Shown: positions 23,991 to 35,400, counted from the stretch's first letter. The stretch: 64,000 nucleotides of DNA from Fistularia commersonii (GCA_037954325.1 JBBMNZ010000030.1:795001-859000); one strand, 5' to 3'. Made by a program: numbers and translations. The notes: generated from the sequence alone by a model not told the origin.

Positions 23991-26119
23991 AGTAGATGAT
24001 CTGGTCTGGTTTACAGTAGGTGACCCGTGACCTTCCCTCCTCCAGCCCCGCTCCCACCCTGATCCTTATCCCGGTGACTCCTGGCAGACCTTCTCAAAGG
24101 CCCGGGGTGTTTTTTTTTTAGATACGGGGCAATTAGGCAGGAGTTGTTGTGGTGGCCGTGACTCATGTGAACGTTTAACTCCTTCACGTCCCATTTGGCC
24201 TCCTGACGCCGCCTGATGTCCTCCATTTGCTTCTCCCAGACCTGAACTGCCGTTCTGGCTGCCACCGTTTGCCCTTATTTAGATGTTGCGAGGCGCTCGA
24301 CGGCCATGTTTGTGTTTAAGGGTCCCGGAAGGACATGATAAATAAAAGGTTTATCGGAGGTCTCATCTTCCTCATCGGATCCCCCAGACATCTCCGTGGA
24401 CTTCCTGTCTCCTCCAGCCGCCTCCCCCGCGCTGCTGGACAGTGCTCCCGAACTGCCGTTGTGTCTGATTCGCCTTTCTCTGGGTTTTCCCCGTTGCGTC
24501 CGCAGACCTCCTTGCTAATCTTGTACAGGAAGTAACCGTCAACCGGTCTGTTAAACATGCTAGTCAGAGCCGCTGGCCTTCCTCGTGCTAAGCTAACAAT
24601 CAGACAGGAGATTCAGACGGGAGTCTGAACGCCACCGACCTGGCACGGCGTCCATGTTTTGTCAGGAGCGGAGGCCACAGGAGCACAGTTGTGTTGCAAC
24701 AACCTGCCTCCACTCTTTAGGAGGACAACGCAGAAGAACCACACGGTGGCTGGTAGTTTGCGGCGAACGCAAAATACCAGACGGAGGCAAATGTGTGTTT
24801 TATGCCGCCGCCGCCGCCGCCTCGTACTGGTGGACTAAACAGCGGTGCCTCCAGACGCCGACTCCAGGGCGCACGGAGGGCCGGCAGCTGGGGCTGTTTA
24901 TGTGACCCCGTAAAGCCCCCTGTTTCCTGCTCAGATCTTTCCACACAAGACGAACGGTGAAACCTGAAACCTCCGAAAACCAGACGTGTTATGGTACAGT
25001 AGTCCACAGGTCACCCCGGGAGGAAACATCTCCAGGGGTGCTGAGGGGTTCTGGAGAACCTCACAGACCGCAGAACCGTCTGACCGGTCCACCCCCAGAA
25101 GATAACAACCTCGTCTTGAACATCAACAAAAACCCCGTCCGCTGTCACTCACCGAGCTTCTGGACCGGCCCAGGCGTCCGAGCGGCTCCTCCGCCAGCAG
25201 ATGTGTGAGTCCATGGCTCCTGGAGGACGGCGTGGAGATGTGTGACAGGGGAGGAGACGTCGGACGTCCCACTCCCTCTCAACCCCCGGGAGGAGGTGCC
25301 TCCTCTCCCCGAGCCGAGAGGCCAGGAGGGCGGGGCAGGAAATAGCTCCTCGGCCGCGGAGGGGGGGGGGCTCGGAGATTAATTGAGCTCTTTGTATTTT
25401 AATCTGGAGCTCGGAGGGAGGCGCTGGAGAAAGAGCTACAGTGAGAAGGTGGAGAAAGCAGGTGCTGTTGTTCAGAAGGTGTGAGAGGATCCACGCAGAC
25501 GTCCTTTTCAAAAGGACCATTCAAAGTGAGCTCTCCACCCTGGTTCCTCACGCAAGGAACCCTGCTGGCAACATTGTTCTGGGTTGTTATAAATCACGCA
25601 CCTCAGCTCCTGAGCTTCTCAAAGCTCCCTCTTCAAGTCAAGGAGTAATTAAGTCATCAACACCTTCTGAAGACTCCTGGAGGACAGGACACCTCAACTC
25701 AGAGTCCAGAAGGTGGTATCAGTGCAACGAAGAGTGATCATCTCCGCGTTGGTCAGGCAAAACAACCTCTTCAGGTCCAGAATCCACGGTCCACCTTCAC
25801 CTGGAGGACAAAGACCACTCCTTTGGAGACAGGGGTCAGAACAGCCATCTTGGAACTGGGGAGACCTCCACTGAGTAGAGGAGCTGGTCCTCCACACCAT
25901 CTTTCACCTGCATCCAGCAGAGATCCCTCTGCTCCCCACAACCCACCTGGAGAGGTCTGCAACCTGGACCCACTGATGGACTTCTTCTGTTCTCCACATT
26001 AGCTTGACTTTCCTGTGAGCTTCTGATTTCTCAGTGAAGTGAAGAACCACTCTTGATGAAGGAGGAACATCTTCAAGAAGAGAAACCAAGTCCAGATGCC
26101 ACTATAAAATCTGACCCGG

Positions 26120-26500
26120 AGGACGAAGAACCTGCACAGGTTCTCCCTCGCTGGGTCACTGAGTCCAGGTCTGAGATCTCAGACCTGACCGTGGCGTTCT
26201 GTGGATGATAGAGATCCCCGACATCCACATCAGATCTCCTGGAGCAGGTGTGAGAACCACACCCTCAAAGCCAGAATGTCCCTGGTTACATTCTGTGTGG
26301 AACCTCCATGTTCTCCACATGTCTGCACGGGGTTCCTCAGGGTCCTCTGGGTTCCTCCCACGGTCCAAACCCAGGAGGTTCACTGGAGACCCTACATGAG
26401 AGAGTGAATGGTTGGACGTCTTGTCCAATGCCAGCAGAGATAGGCTCCAGCTCGCTGCGCAGGGCAATGAATGAATGAACATCATCGGACCTCCTCCATC
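26120..26500. repeat. L2-like LINE tail fragment
   Basis: Contains the typical fish L2-type 3' phrases: CTCCACATGTCTGCACGGGG, GGGTTCCTCCCACGGTCCAA, and GATAGGCTCCAGCTCGC followed by GAATGAATGAAC. Related fragments occur at about 30500-30680, 33960-34200, 51090-51230 and 59560-59790. A short (TG)n tract follows at 26548-26578. Confidence 0.6.
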
Positions 26501-27329
26501 TCCTTCAGGAACAGCGCTGAAGCACCTCCACGCTCCCTGATGTTCTCTGCTGTGTGTATGTGTGTGTGTGTGTGTGTGAGACAATACCCCTGGCTGCCGT
26601 ATATTTACATTGTTTCTGTGGGCCGGTGGCTGTAAAGTGCTATTCTCAGTGAAGTGTGTGTGTTGTGTGTTTTACAGGGCGGTGAGCGCTCATTATGTGG
26701 CCTGCCGTCATCCCGCCGCTCCCCGAGCTCCGTCTCCACGCAGACAGTCAGGGGAAAAACATGTCCCGAAAAAACACTCGGGCCGCAATTACCCGCCGCT
26801 CCTCTTCCTCTTCGCCCGGCGCACTCCGTCACCCTTCGTCAGCCCGCCAGGACGACCAACCCCCCCTTTCCCAGATTCCTCCACAATCCCAGGCGAGATG
26901 TTTGTTTTCCCCGGGGCCGCTCGTGACTGACGCTCTCCCTCGTGTCCGGTGATGAAGAGCATGCTGGTATCTGCGCCGACACCCCGGACCATCTCCATCA
27001 CGGCAACGTCAGTCATTACCCTCAGTTAAACCTTTAAATTGTTTTCTAAACTTTAAATTCTGGCGCTTTTATTTCAGTTCATCAAATCCTTGATTTTCTT
27101 TTAAACTTTGTTTCATTCAATGATTCTTTTTTAGACTTTGGTATCAAAGACCCTCTTACTTTCTTTTAACCCTCTTGTTTTGTTCTATATCGCATACAGA
27201 AAGAAGATCGAAGCAACAAGCACCGTCCAGCTTCCATGCGCCCCCTTCAGGTGAGGCACTGCACTGTCTGCCTCACCTCCTGACTTCTCTCTTATTGTCC
27301 CATCAGCGAGAATAAATTTGTCACACAGC

Positions 27330-28440
27330 TACATCAGTGACGTGCGGTGAGGTTCGTGGCTGAGGAGGCACTGACTCTTTCAAAGTCAGATCTGCAAATA
27401 CTGTAGAAGAATTCAACAGAGAAGCAGAAATTCATCATTCTACATGTATGTGCATGTCTACACATGTCTACAGGTTATGCTTTATGTCTCTTATCTGCAT
27501 TCTTTAGACACACATAGGTAAGGTACATATTTGGCCACGGTTGAACATTTAATTTAAATTTTGTTGTGGACTATATAGCAGTTTATACTGAAATCCATTC
27601 GCCCATCCTTCCAGACAAACATCTCTATGACTTTGGTGTAAAAGTTATCTTCTTTTGGTTTTAAAAAGTCTCTTTGTCTCAATAGATTATTGAAGCTATT
27701 TTTTTTCGCTCTGGCATGGATCTTCCATTATCTATCACTTCCAGTTTTGAGAAGTTAAACTTATATATATTTACATAAATCTTCCATTTTTGCTGTCAAG
27801 GTAAAATTATAGAAGCAAACGGACTGATGCGGCGCACTTGACTGTTTTTTTCGCTATCATATTACCCACAATACTTTGTCATACATGAAGAAGAAGACTA
27901 GCAGAATGTGCTTCAGTGAGGCAGAGGTCCTGGCTGCCTCCCCTCCTGCTTTTCCACCAGTGTTTTGTCAGATGTGCAAGATTGACATGTTCAACACACA
28001 CGGGAAATACATGACCCGGACTGTGGGATGTGAGGCTATATAGTATAGGTGTGTACAAACTGGAACTATTGGAATAATACAATAACGTTTCTATCACAGA
28101 TCAGTGGACAAATATTGACAAATTTATTTTCTATCATTTGTTTGTAATGATGACCGCACGTCGCTGACCGACATGAAGGACATCACACAGGCTGCAGAAC
28201 ATCATGGTGTATTTAAGAATATAAGGAGTCTTTGTAAAAACAATTTATTGGTGATGTGCGGAGAAAAAAAGCAGTGTGCGCACAGAGGTGAGGGTTTCCA
28301 CCCTGGATTTGATGGGGAAATGTGTAATTCAGTGATTTTTACCAAAGAAACTGTTTGGAGGCGTACAGTACAATACATTTATAACCGAGCAGGCAAAAAT
28401 ATTGAAATAAAATGTTAATCATTATTCGTTATTTATTTTT
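27330..28440. mobile_element. AT-rich segment resembling a decayed DNA transposon
   Basis: AT content is clearly higher than in the flanks. GTGACGTGCGGTGAGG near the left end has a partial inverted counterpart (CCGCACGTC) near 28153-28163, and GTGAGGCAGAGG-type text lies inside. No transposase domain was recognised. The class assignment is a guess from inverted text alone. Confidence 0.35.
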
Positions 28441-28442
28441 CA

Positions 28443-28486
28443 AGATGACAGGGGAGGCAGACTCTCGCCTGCCTCCCCTGTCATCT
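28443..28486. repeat. Perfect 18-bp-arm hairpin
   Basis: AGATGACAGGGGAGGCAG is followed, after the 8-base spacer ACTCTCGC, by its exact complement CTGCCTCCCCTGTCATCT. No terminator or T-run follows. It sits at the edge of the AT-rich transposon-like stretch. Confidence 0.9.
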
Positions 28487-28905
28487 CGGATCATCTTACA
28501 ACAACACTCATCTCAGATTAGGCAGTATTTCAGCGTCAGCTATCATCATCTTCACACTGTGGCCTCCTTGTCTTCTCACTGCCTGCAGCCTGAGCTCCTC
28601 CAGACCACCAGTAGCATCTCCGGTTACCATCTGGGCGTGGGGTTGAGTGGCACCTCCTTCCAGTCTGGACTGGGGTCCACTGTCTGCAAGCTTCTGCCCT
28701 GGTCCGGCTCTGGACCACTGGATCCTCCTTCCCTTCCAGAGCAACGCAGCTCAGCGGCTCCATCGTTCAAGAACTTGCTTCATCTGGTCCTTTCAGGACC
28801 TGAGGAGCTACATTTCAAAGGGTCTCCTTGAGGCTTGTTTGTCATTCACTTGTTCTTCAGTGAACAAACATCTCCAGAGTAGAAACATTTCAACCCAAGG
28901 TCAGT

Positions 28906-28911
28906 TTTATT
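28906..28911 (-). promoter_or_regulatory. lsm10: Candidate poly(A) signal of LSM10
   Basis: TTTATT on the plus strand reads AATAAA on the minus strand, about 285 nt beyond the LSM10 stop codon, with A/T-rich sequence beyond. Confidence 0.5.
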
Positions 28912-29194
28912 GGAAGTTTTTTTTTTTCAGTAAAACAGAATAGAAGGGTATTTACAGAAAAAATCCCAGAAAACCAGGCGAGATGTTTGAAACCTCTGTC
29001 GAACCTCGGCTTGAGAACTTAAGCTGGAGGCTGGAGAGAACGGTCGTCCTTAGGACTTAAGGGTCGGGGCAGAAAGCAGTAAAAATACCCAGAATACTAA
29101 CGATAGTCCTGCCGATCTTCTCCAGCTTCTCCTCCTGAAGCTGAAGACCGGGCGAAAGGCAGCCGAGGCTCCACGAGGTTCAAACAGACTCGTC

Positions 29195-29611
29195 TCACCT
29201 GGTCTTCCGGGGAAACTCCTTCCTGCCGCCGCCGTCCCTGCCGAAGTTGCGTACGCGCCGGAACTTGGCCAGCTGACCCTGGATGGTCGTCATGATGTCC
29301 ACGTGGTCGGGGATGTGGACGTAGCGCACGTTCCTCCCGGTGATGAAGAGGTCCCTCAGCCGGCTGAGACGTCCACGCCGGTCACGGAACACGACGTCCT
29401 CCATGCGCACGTTCATGAAGGCGTCCACGTTGACCACGCGGCCCCGCGCCGTGCTCTCGTCCCTCAGGTCCACGGTGGTCACCTCCCCCTGCAGGCCCTG
29501 CAGGAGAACCACCATGCTGTTCTCCGCGATGGTCCGCTCACGGATGGAGTTGACCACGTCCACCGGGCCTGAGGACGTGGCCTCGGGCTCCTCGGCCTCC
29601 TCGGGCTCCAT
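29195..29611 (-). CDS. lsm10: U7 snRNA-associated Sm-like protein LSm10
   Basis: LSm10 replaces SmD1 in the heptameric ring of the U7 snRNP, with LSm11, and acts in the nucleus in 3'-end processing of replication-dependent histone pre-mRNA. One coding exon gives 138 residues (human 123). The Sm fold is clear. Residues about 32-70 carry Sm1 (NSMVVLLQGLQGEVTTVDLR through VNVDAFMNVRMEDV). Residues about 80-105 carry Sm2 (LRDLFITGRNVRYVHIPDHV). The C-terminus is basic (RVRNFGRDGGGRKEFPRKTR). The N-terminus is about 15-20 residues longer than human and Glu-rich. The start at 29611 is preceded by a 5' UTR splice acceptor (TTGCGACAG) at about 29628. A non-coding first exon probably lies near 30305-30400. 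OSCP1 follows in the same orientation, as in human. Confidence 0.96.
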   Translation of the reverse strand: MEPEEAEEPEATSSGPVDVVNSIRERTIAENSMVVLLQGLQGEVTTVDLRDESTARGRVVNVDAFMNVRMEDVVFRDRRGRLSRLRDLFITGRNVRYVHIPDHVDIMTTIQGQLAKFRRVRNFGRDGGGRKEFPRKTR

Positions 29612-29699
29612 GGGAAGACCAGGAAGACCTGTCGCAACATTAACGGTGAGAAGAAGATTTCAGTTCTTCCAGGTGGTGCGAGAGAATCTGGTTGGAGTT

Positions 29700-30070
29700 T
29701 GATGCTCGGGCCTCTAAATTCAAAACCTCAGCCTTTAAATTAAAAGCTCTGGTCTATAATCCAAGAGCTTCAAACAAATCAAAAGCTTCAGGCAACAAAT
29801 CCAAAGTTTCAAAATGCGTATCAAAGACCTCGGCTTCCAAACTCAGAGCTTCAGCCCCAAATTTAAAGTTTCAAAATTCAGATTAAAAGTTTCGGCCACC
29901 GAACTAAAAGCTCTGGGCTACAAATCAAAAGTTTCAAAATTCAAATTTAAAGTTTTGGCCTCTAAATGAAGAACTTTGGTCACCCAGCTTCATCCTACAA
30001 TTCAAAAGTTCTGGCTTTTACTTTAAAAGCTTCCTCCTTCAAAGTAAAAACTTCGGCCTTCACATTCAAA
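29700..30070. repeat. Degenerate 16-20-bp tandem repeat upstream of LSM10
   Basis: Units like TTCAAAAGTTTCGGCCT/CTAAATTAAAAGCTTC recur with heavy divergence across the segment, which is probably the intron between the LSM10 non-coding exon and its coding exon. Confidence 0.65.
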
Positions 30071-30304
30071 CCGAGGTGGTCTGAAGGAAACATCTCAGTC
30101 ATCATGGTCCAGCGTCCACCCGGTGGAGGTGCAGGGCAGAATCCACCGCACTGAGTACTAACACTGCAACGATTCAGTATCACAAAGTAAAATACACGTG
30201 GTCAGCGGCGCTTCTCGTCACTTCCGGTTGGTTTCAACCCGTAAAGAAGCGCTCGTCGATCACGCGACCTTCTCCTCCCGTGGAGCATCTCCTCGTCCGC
30301 TCAC

Positions 30305-30420
30305 CAGCTTCCAGGAGGACTCCGGTCCGTCCGCAGAGCCGCGGGAGCAGAAGACGTGAGCGGCGCAATACCGGAAGTGCAGTGTGATGACGTCAGAGCG
30401 CGTCATCCTAACCGGGGAGC
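30305..30420 (-). promoter_or_regulatory. lsm10: LSM10 promoter / non-coding exon 1 with ETS and CRE motifs
   Basis: On the plus strand, CCGGAAGTG (30371-30379, ETS-type) is followed by TGACGTCA (30388-30395, full CRE). On the minus strand, AAGCTG|GTGAGC gives a donor with the exon ending at 30305. This fits a short, CpG-rich housekeeping promoter driving LSM10 to the left. Confidence 0.5.
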
Positions 30421-30499
30421 AAACCGCGATGGCGCCCCCTGCTGGCCGCGAAGGAGATTACGCCACCAATTTATCATAATAATTATCGTACTATACTAT

Positions 30500-30680
30500 A
30501 TTTTCCATCCTTTTGCTGCTACAGCCCATCCCTGCTGTGATTGGCTGAGAGGTGAGGTTCACGCAGGGTCTTCGGTGGACCTCCTGCATGTTCTTGGACT
30601 GTGGGAGGAACCCTGAGGAACCCCAGGCAGACATAGGGAGAACATGGAGACCGGGTTCAAAGCGTCTCCGAGAGAAGTTC
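30500..30680. repeat. L2-like LINE tail fragment
   Basis: CTGTGATTGGCTGAGAGG, CTCCTGCATGTTCTTGGACT, GTGGGAGGAACCC and GGGAGAACATGGAGAC are the standard phrases of this fish repeat. It occupies the gap between LSM10 exon 1 and the OSCP1 stop. Confidence 0.65.
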
Positions 30681-30820
30681 ACCTCGTGGAGAAGAAGGAG
30701 TCCAACATTAGAAACCGGACGAAGGACTTTAATGAGATGCAGGCTGGTCCTCCAGCCTTCTGGGAGGAACATTTCCAGAAGCTACTATTAACAAGCGCGT
30801 GACTTCCCCCTCGCCAGAAG

Positions 30821-33800
30821 TCACAGGTCGTCCATCATGGCCAGCAGGTCGTCCCCCTTGGTTCCCCCAGGTTCCCCGGCCGCTTCTTCTCCTTCTTCTT
30901 CTTCGGTGAAGAGCCCAGCGATCTGGGCCAGCTGAGAGGCGGCACCTCTATCCTGCACCGACACAAACACCTTTGACTCCGTCTGGATGGACTCAGTAGA
31001 TCTTCAGAAAACGGGTGAGTACCTGCAGGGCTTGGATGGTGATGACTCCGAAGGAGGTGCCCTCAGCTCCACCTGAAGCTCCTCTGCAGAAGAACAGTGG
31101 TCTGTCACAGCAGGCAACGGAGACGGCTGAGCGTCACCGCAGGCTCAGGACTCACGCCTCCTCCTCGTCTTGGTCCTCAGCCAGAAGGTTGATGTGGAAG
31201 TGGCTCTCTGAGCTGGACGTCTCCCCGAGCTCCCCCATCAGGCGGGCCAGAAGGTTCAGCTCCTCCTTGGCCAGAAGGTTGGGAGTGTCATCTGGCTGTG
31301 GGAGAACATGAAGGGGAACCACTGAGGTTCTGGTGAAGACAGAGATGGTCTTTACAGGAGGTAAATGAAAGAAAGCACTGTGAAACTTCGCTCTGCTCCC
31401 TCAGTCTGAGATTTTCCATCATCAATGCTTCCTGTACCTTCTTTATGTTGCCATGGTCTTCTTCTTCTTTCGGCTTTTCCCTTCAGGTGTCGCCACAGCG
31501 AGTCAACTTTCTCCATCTCACCCTTTTCTCTGGATCCTCCTCTCTCACACCAACTACCTTCATATCTTCTCTCACGACGTCCATAAATCTTCTCTTTGGT
31601 CTTCCTCCAGACCTCTCGCCTGGCAGCTCCAATTCCAGCATCCGTCTACCAATATATTCTCTATCCCTCCTCTGTCCATGACCCAACCATCTCAGTCTGG
31701 CTTCTCTGACCTTCTCTCCAAAACATCTAACATGTGCTGTTCCTCTGATAGACTCATTCCTGATCCTCTCCATCCTGGTCACTCCCAAAGAGAACCTCAA
31801 CATCTTCATCTCTGCAACCTCTAGTTCTGCCTGCTGTCTTCCACTAGAGAGCAGTGGAGACTTTGCATAAACGAGTGAGGTTTGTCTCCTTGTATTTGGG
31901 TCCTGTTGAACTGCAACGGGTCTGCGATCCATCCTTACAAAACCTCACTCAGTAAGTGTTCCCATGTATAAGCGCTTGGAGTCATACCACCTTCGGAGGG
32001 GGAGCCCCGGACATCTGCGTCTCCTCCAGGTGGTTCACGATGTACCTTTCAGGGGGGAGACACAGCAGAGGCGTAGGGAGTTAGCTACAAGTGGAGGCCT
32101 CTGCATGGGCGCAGCATGGATGAGGGTGCAGTACATGTTCCTCCCCAGAAGGGTGACTCTGGCCCCCCGCAGTGCGAAGGATCCCTCCTCCACGGGGCCG
32201 CTGTAGCTCCCTCCTGAGGGGAACTCCCCTCGCCGGACCTCCCGCCCTTTGCCGTCCAGACTCCTGCAGAGACGAAGGCGTGGTCGACGTCACAGCAGAC
32301 CCTCTGCACCGTACCCACCGTTGTTTCGAGTTCTTGCCAAGATCTTCTTGCCGTGGTAACAGGACTTGTATTTCCTGACGTAAAGACTGTCGCCCCTTAA
32401 CCGAGAGGCTTCCCCGGTTCTCACGGCCCGCGGGGAGTTTACGAATATATCTGCCAGAGTTGTGGGCGCGTCCAGGTTACCGTGGCTTGTTATGCAAATG
32501 GAGAGGTAATCAGCAGACACTTGGGGAAGGTGGTTGTCATGCTATCGCGGGTGTCGTTCGGTCGGGACGAAGGTACAACTTTTGGGGATTTACCTGGATC
32601 GCAATGTGAAACAGAGGAGTGGAACCTGTTGGATCACATGGACTGGTGGTGGATCTTAAAAGACCTTGAAAGATCCACCACCAGAACCGGCCCCAGGTAA
32701 CTTCCACATGAGCCTCGGTCCACGTGATCCGACAGGTTTCACTCCCTTGCTTCATGTTCTGAGAAGTTTGGTTTCATCTAATCCAGATAAATCTCCAAAA
32801 GTTGTACCTTTGTTCCCACCTAACGACACCTCCGTTAGCGCAACAACCATTTAGTTTCTGCCGATTAACTCGTCCGTTTGCATGAGCGAAGCCATCGTAA
32901 CCTAGTCGAGTTGCCTGGATGACTGAGAACCTCCACGGACTCAGTTTAGTTCAGAGTTTGGAGTTCGATTTTCATGCTAACAGACACGTGCTAAGCAACA
33001 TGCTAATGCTAATCTGCTTGTTTTTCTCATTTTTGAATTGGAACATCTTGTAGATATTTGTTATTCCAGGAAGAGAGCGGCAGTTCTGCAGACCTGATGA
33101 GTCCGGGGACGTGGGTCCCCTGGGGAACGGGGCCCGAGGTCGGCAGCACGAAACGCCCGTTGGGATTCTGGATTTGGTTCTTCAGGAAGAGCGACACCTA
33201 CGGAGGGAACGCGAGGACCGTCTGGAGAAGAACTTCTGCCTGGATGATCTCACGTGGCGCGGGAGACTCACACGAACATGGACGTCCTGGAAGAATATCA
33301 GCAGAGTTTGCCGGAGGAGCTGGAATTCACCGTCCGTCAGGGAGGAGTAGACCTTCGCCGAAGAGAGGAGGAGGTCACATACGTGGAAGGAGATGGACAG
33401 AAGATCCACGGCCGTCTCTGGTTTACCTCCATGACCTTCCTGTGCGTTTCATCCACCTGGTTCAACACGGCAGGGATCTCCTTGACGAAGTCACGGATGG
33501 AGTCGATGTGGTTGTAGGAGATGAGCAGCAGGTCCCTGGGCCGCGGACACAGGAGGACCTGGTACTTGAAGGCCATGACCATCAGATCGTAGAGCTGTTT
33601 CACAGAAGGATCAAACCCAACGCTGAGGTGGAGAAGATCTCGCCGGGTACCGACGCTCAGATAAAGCCTCGAGGGCGACTTCTTCTACAGCGTGGTTCTC
33701 CATGGGTCTGCTACCCACCTTGTTCATGCTGGCCGGGTTCAGCCTCATGATGGAAGCGTGGACCAGCCGGGTCAGCACCGTCCTCATGGTGCGATGCGAG

Positions 33801-34530
33801 TACATCTGCTGGGGTTTGAGGAGCTCGTCCATGAAGGTCTTACTGAACAGCGTCCCCACGATGTCACCCATGACTGAAGATGGACAAGGGACGTGGCACA
33901 GTAATCGTCCATTAGATATCTACACCGTTCATCTCGCCGTCACGGTCACAGGGGAGGGGGGCTACCTGAGCTGTGATTGGATGAAAGGCGGGTGCACCCT
34001 GGACCAATCACAGGGCATCATATAGAGACAACCATTCCCAGGTCACAGAGCGACATCATCCATTCACAGAGCATCTACAGACGTTCAACCATTCACCCTC
34101 TCATCTACACATGGAGACAAACAACGATCCACACGTCTGGGCAAATCAGTGTCTCCAGTGAGCCTCCTGCATGTCCTTGGACTGTGAGGGCCAGGAGGTG
34201 GTGTCCTCCGTCCAGGTCCTGGAGATCTCACAGATAGGTCGGACCCGGGGGAGGGAGAAGGTGGGGAAACGGGATGTGACGAAGAGAGTGAAGCCGATAC
34301 CTCTTTTGCGGTCGTACTCGGACCAGACTCCTGCAGGCGGTGGCAGAAAACACAGCGTGAGATGTTCGGCCGGAGGGGAAGGAGCTTCCGAGGGGGGCGG
34401 CCGGGATCTGACGGGTACCTTTCTCCGAGTTGTCCTCGGACGTGTTGATGGCCCGCAGGCGTTGGTCCAGGATGTAGAGCATCTCCCCGCCCAGGTTAAT
34501 GAAAACCAGGGGGAGAGTTCTTGCAGACAT
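30821..34530 (-). CDS. oscp1: Organic solute carrier partner 1 (NOR1/OSCP1)
   Basis: OSCP1 is a cytosolic/basal-body-associated protein, reported in the literature as a modulator of organic solute transport and linked to cilia. Eleven coding exons (minus) were read: 34530-34419, 34330-34301, 33873-33719, 33594-33427, 33352-33272, 33197-33094, 32263-32135, 32045-31991, 31295-31156, 31083-31023 and 30952-30821. Phases agree throughout, giving 388 residues (human 379-389). Signature segments are MSARTLPLVFINLGGEMLYI at the start, LVHASIMRLNPASM, FKYQVLLCPRPRDLL, FQLLRQTLLIFFQDVHVR, NGRFVLPTSGPVP, LAKEELNLLARLMGELG, and the C-terminal KGDDLLAMMDDL. Exon 2 is a 30-nt micro-exon (VWSEYDRKR) present in the long human isoform. 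The donors of exons 6 (GTCTGC) and 7 (GTACTG) are weak. Introns carry a foldback MITE and an RTE LINE fragment. Confidence 0.95.
31460..31940 (-). mobile_element. RTE/Rex3-like LINE 3' fragment
   Basis: The minus strand encodes about 149 residues of the C-terminal part of an RTE-type reverse transcriptase ORF, with the typical motifs LEVAEMKMLRF, GVTRMERIRNESIRGT, REARLRWLGHGQRRD, GGRPKRRFMDVVREDMK and VRWRKLTRCGD. It lies in OSCP1 intron 8 in the same orientation as the gene and has no active domain. Confidence 0.85.
32531..32850. mobile_element. Foldback MITE, about 320 bp, in OSCP1 intron 6
   Basis: The two halves are inverted copies of each other along almost the whole length. GGTTGTCATGCTATCGCGGG on the left pairs with CTCCGTTAGCGCAACAACC on the right, GGTACAACTTTTGGGGATTT pairs with AAATCTCCAAAAGTTGTACC, and at the centre CTGGTGGTGGATCTT pairs with AAGATCCACCACCAG around a short loop. 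There is no coding capacity. Confidence 0.85.
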
Positions 34531-35400
34531 TCCTCTGGAGATTTGGAGTTCCACGGCGAGAACTCCGGCAAAGAACCCTGAGAACCAGCTGATCCTCCTG
34601 GAAATCAGACCGCCGTCATCGTTCCGCCCGGTATCACCTGAGGGTCCCCTGCTTTGAGCCAAGAAGATTTCTGCAGATCACCTCCCTGGATAAGATGCAA
34701 CAGGTGGCCAGGAAGAGGATCAGCGACGTTCACGGACGAGCCCATTGGCCGGGGGATCAGGACGGCCAATCACAGCGGCCCTGAGTGTCTGCTGCCCTAT
34801 CTGGACGCCTGGCAATCACAGCGGGACGTGACATCCTCATGGGAACCTGAAGAAAAACCACAGGAGCCGCCACACCTTCTAAGCATGTGACCAAAGACCG
34901 GCAACCCCTGGCGAAGAAGAAGAAGAAGAAGACCTTCTCAAACAGGAAGTGTTGCCTTCTCTCCGATGGCCAGCAGGGGGCGCCAGAGGCAAATAAACAG
35001 TAAAATAGGTACTTCAGAAAATACTTTTATGACTCAGTACTGCAGTACTGGTCACAATACTGTGTGCACTTTCCTTGCAGAACGTCCATGTTCTCGCCTT
35101 GAGGAGCTGAACCCGCAGAGTCCAGGTGAGTCCACAAAAGATTTGGCATAAATCAACACAAAACCCCTTCCAACGACTATCAAAGGAGTCCACAGAATAC
35201 TCGTCTCTCCATGGACATCTATTTATTTACTTTTCTCGCAGCAGTTGGAGGGAGGCGGCGGCGGCCAACACGCCCACTGATTGGCTGAGAGCCCGCCCTC
35301 CTCGGCGCGGCGGCGGTGTGGCCTGAGTCGGCGGGCGCAGGACGAGCGGACGAGCCGCAGGTCGGGGATCTGGAGGGAAACAACTTTATCACAGTGTCAG
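34531..35400 (-). other. OSCP1 5' flank with possible promoter
   Basis: A CpG-rich patch at about 35240-35380 is the best promoter candidate for OSCP1. A (GAA)n run lies near 34915-34935. No further coding exon was found. Confidence 0.35.

Larger units (their letters stand above)
23400..28900. other. Gene-free spacer between EVA1B and LSM10
   Basis: No coding exon was recognised on either strand. Human STK40 would be expected here, but none of its kinase motifs is visible. Contents include an RTE fragment (23770-23990), GC-rich unique sequence at 24.0-25.4 kb, a dispersed-repeat patch at 25.95-26.50 kb, an AT-rich transposon-like stretch at 27.0-28.44 kb, and a perfect hairpin at 28443-28486. 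Confidence 0.6.

Noticed and set aside
23400..28900. Search for STK40 kinase exons in the EVA1B-LSM10 gap
   Set aside because: No HRDL-, DFG- or other kinase-motif exon was readable on either strand.
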